From Longimicrobiales bacterium (lineage in GTDB: Bacteria > Gemmatimonadota > Gemmatimonadetes > Longimicrobiales > Gaopeijiaceae), in contig JAQWPM010000006.1 of assembly GCA_029245345.1 (NCBI GenBank), positions 1 through 64,000 of the forward strand: 64,000 nt of DNA. The letters are read 5' to 3'. Positions 62,595 to 64,000 of the stretch are shown piece after piece. The notes beneath the pieces were generated by a model that worked only from the letters and a program-made list of their open reading frames with translations, was not told the origin of the DNA and did no database searches. The translations under genes and the position numbers were made by a program. Positions within the stretch are counted from its first letter, which is position 1. Each line of letters begins with the position of its first letter.

Positions 62595-64000
62595 AGTTTC
62601 CAAGCCGGAGCCGCACCGCGCTACTCGAAGGCGCGATGAAGATCGGAGAGGCCGTCTCTACCGGCGCATCCCGCCTCAGTACCGAGTTGTCGAATGCCGT
62701 GACGGAAGCCGCCGCCACGGTGCAGAACATCGTAGATCAGTCTGAGACGCTGGTTAATGAGCTAAAGGCTCTCCCCCAGGACATCGACCCAACGGCCACC
62801 CTGGATGAGCTGACCTCCGCCGTCGGTGGGATCAAGTCAGACTTCGATGGGGCGGTCCTTGCGATCAAGACTGCGGGCCCGGGAGTTGTCGCTGCGACGC
62901 AGGGGCTCACCGAACTGGGTGCGGATGTCGAGAAGGCCGTGGCCCTCGTGCCCCAGATTCCGTCGCGTCTTGCCGGGGTCGCGCCGGATTTTGATGGATT
63001 CGCGGATCGTCTCGATTCCGCATTCCAGACCGCGAAGTCACTCGCCGAGGGTGTGACCAACCTTCAAGAGCGGGTGCTCAAGCTGCGGGACTACGTGGTC
63101 GCGAATCCGGAAACGCTGCTCCCGGCTGCCACCTTGGATCTGGCCCGCCAGGAAGTCGCGGCGTTGCGTGATCAACTCCAGGCAGACTCCGATACGGTCT
63201 CCAAGGAGATCGACGACACAGGGGTCTACTTGGATGACTCGATCAAGAAGGTGGCAGACGAGATCGACGCCATTTTGGGCGACTTCAATGGTGTGACCGA
63301 CGACGTGCTCGACCGGATCGAGGGCACGATGCGTGAGGTGGAAGCCAAACTGGCTCCGGTGATCAACCAACTGGACGTGGTCGAGAACCGAGTCAAAACG
63401 ATCTCTGCAGCGATCAAAGACCCGTTGCAGCAGGCCGAGGACAAGATCCTCGAGATCGTCGACATGATCGAGAAAGTCGGCGTTCTCGTGGACACGATCC
63501 TGCAGGGTTTCGACGATGAGTTGGATAAGCTCCAGTCGATTCTCGACACAGTCGGCGAAGTTCTGGACGATGTGATCACGCCCGTGGAAGAAGTCGTGGC
63601 CGAGTTCCGGGGGATCATCAGCGACCTCATCTCCGACATTGGCGAGATCGATCAGCAGTTAGAGACGCTTCCCGAGCGCTTTGAGCCGGTGGAGGATGGC
63701 ATCGACGACGCGATCGTCACGATCGAGACGATCCGCGACAGCATCCCTACATATGTGCAGCAGGCGCTTTCTAGTCTTGATCTTGCCGAGATCGAGCTCG
63801 GCCAAGCCGACGCCGCATGCGACGATGCCATTGCGGCATGCACGAAATACATGGCCCGTGCTCCGGCACTGGGGCTAGCGCGCGCCCTGTTCACGGGGAT
63901 TAAGGCGAGCATTCCGGGGATCATCGCTTCGGTAGACGCCGCTCGGGTGCAGATTCCCGCAGCGGGTGACACGGCGGTGGATCTCCTCAATCAGGCGATT
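62591..64000 (+). CDS. Long helical protein, partial (runs off the window)
   Basis: The frame opens at GTG 62591, overlapping the preceding stop by 4 bp (GTGA), and remains open to the last base, giving at least 470 residues. The product is almost wholly helical with long coiled-coil-like heptads, many Ile/Leu/Val-Asp/Glu pairs (for example IIDELEKVADEIDAILGDF-like) and almost no glycine after residue 110; two Cys occur near residues 407-414. I do not recognise the family. Together with the Pro-rich partner it forms an operon divergent from clpV. It might be a scaffold or measuring component. Confidence 0.7.
   Translation, partial: MKFPSRSRTALLEGAMKIGEAVSTGASRLSTELSNAVTEAAATVQNIVDQSETLVNELKALPQDIDPTATLDELTSAVGGIKSDFDGAVLAIKTAGPGVVAATQGLTELGADVEKAVALVPQIPSRLAGVAPDFDGFADRLDSAFQTAKSLAEGVTNLQERVLKLRDYVVANPETLLPAATLDLARQEVAALRDQLQADSDTVSKEIDDTGVYLDDSIKKVADEIDAILGDFNGVTDDVLDRIEGTMREVEAKLAPVINQLDVVENRVKTISAAIKDPLQQAEDKILEIVDMIEKVGVLVDTILQGFDDELDKLQSILDTVGEVLDDVITPVEEVVAEFRGIISDLISDIGEIDQQLETLPERFEPVEDGIDDAIVTIETIRDSIPTYVQQALSSLDLAEIELGQADAACDDAIAACTKYMARAPALGLARALFTGIKASIPGIIASVDAARVQIPAAGDTAVDLLNQAI

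Overview
The window looks like a chromosomal segment of a GC-rich, double-membraned environmental bacterium. The mixture of a SusC/SusD pair, a TolB-propeller amidohydrolase, sortilin-like BNR-repeat protein, DUF1028, Tat-exported gluconate-dehydrogenase-type subunit with a GMC oxidoreductase, and many secreted or lipoprotein hydrolases is typical of Gemmatimonadota or a close FCB-type relative. This is an inference from gene content; no rRNA or taxonomic marker is present.

Layout. (1) 1-500: a tRNA-Ile(GAT) gene with its terminator, then a 21-bp exact repeat of the tRNA 3' end, a second terminator and the 3' stump of a metallophosphoesterase gene. This looks like the scar of an eroded tRNA-targeted island. 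(2) 0.5-27.8 kb: mostly secreted catabolic enzymes and uptake genes (BNR-repeat protein, TolB-amidohydrolase, nucleotide pyrophosphatase-type enzyme, gluconate-dehydrogenase-type subunit plus GMC oxidoreductase, DUF1028, SusC/SusD, a barrel-less TonB-plug protein, a four-gene operon with two diheme oxidoreductases and a parvulin-like lipoprotein, a DPP4-type peptidase, a D-aminoacylase-type amidohydrolase). A decayed gene lies at about 23.2 kb, and two copies of a 103-bp repeat lie 16 kb apart. (3) 28.1-32.5 kb: small genes separated by two long attC-like sites and two half-sites, best read as a short integron cassette cluster without a visible integrase. (4) 33-64 kb: a complete type VI secretion system (T6SS).

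The T6SS reads leftward as two transcription units. The first, 61641 to 48260, is clpV(tssH)-vgrG(tssI)-MORN protein-PAAR-like-SPOR protein-tssJ-tssK-tssL-tssM, with most junctions overlapping by 1-4 bases. The second has a good promoter at about 48163-48191 and reads tssA-tssB-tssC-hcp-tssE-tssF-tssG. It continues without a clear break into an ATP/ADP-translocase-like transporter with a cNMP-binding domain, a HAMP sensor, a small cNMP-binding-like protein, a second HAMP membrane protein and an outer-membrane protein, and ends in a strong terminator at 33063-33093. No Fha/PpkA/PppA-type regulators are seen, so this tail may be the control module. TssL lacks a peptidoglycan-binding tail; the SPOR-domain protein inside the operon may supply that anchor. 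A divergent pair starting at 61938 encodes a proline-rich protein and a long helical protein that runs off the window.

The most unusual observation is a 168-bp stretch of tssC (about 89% identical DNA, same reading frame) embedded inside tssM. It grafts residues 37-92 of the sheath protein TssC into the cytoplasmic domain of the membrane-complex protein TssM. The same TssM has lost its Walker A lysine.
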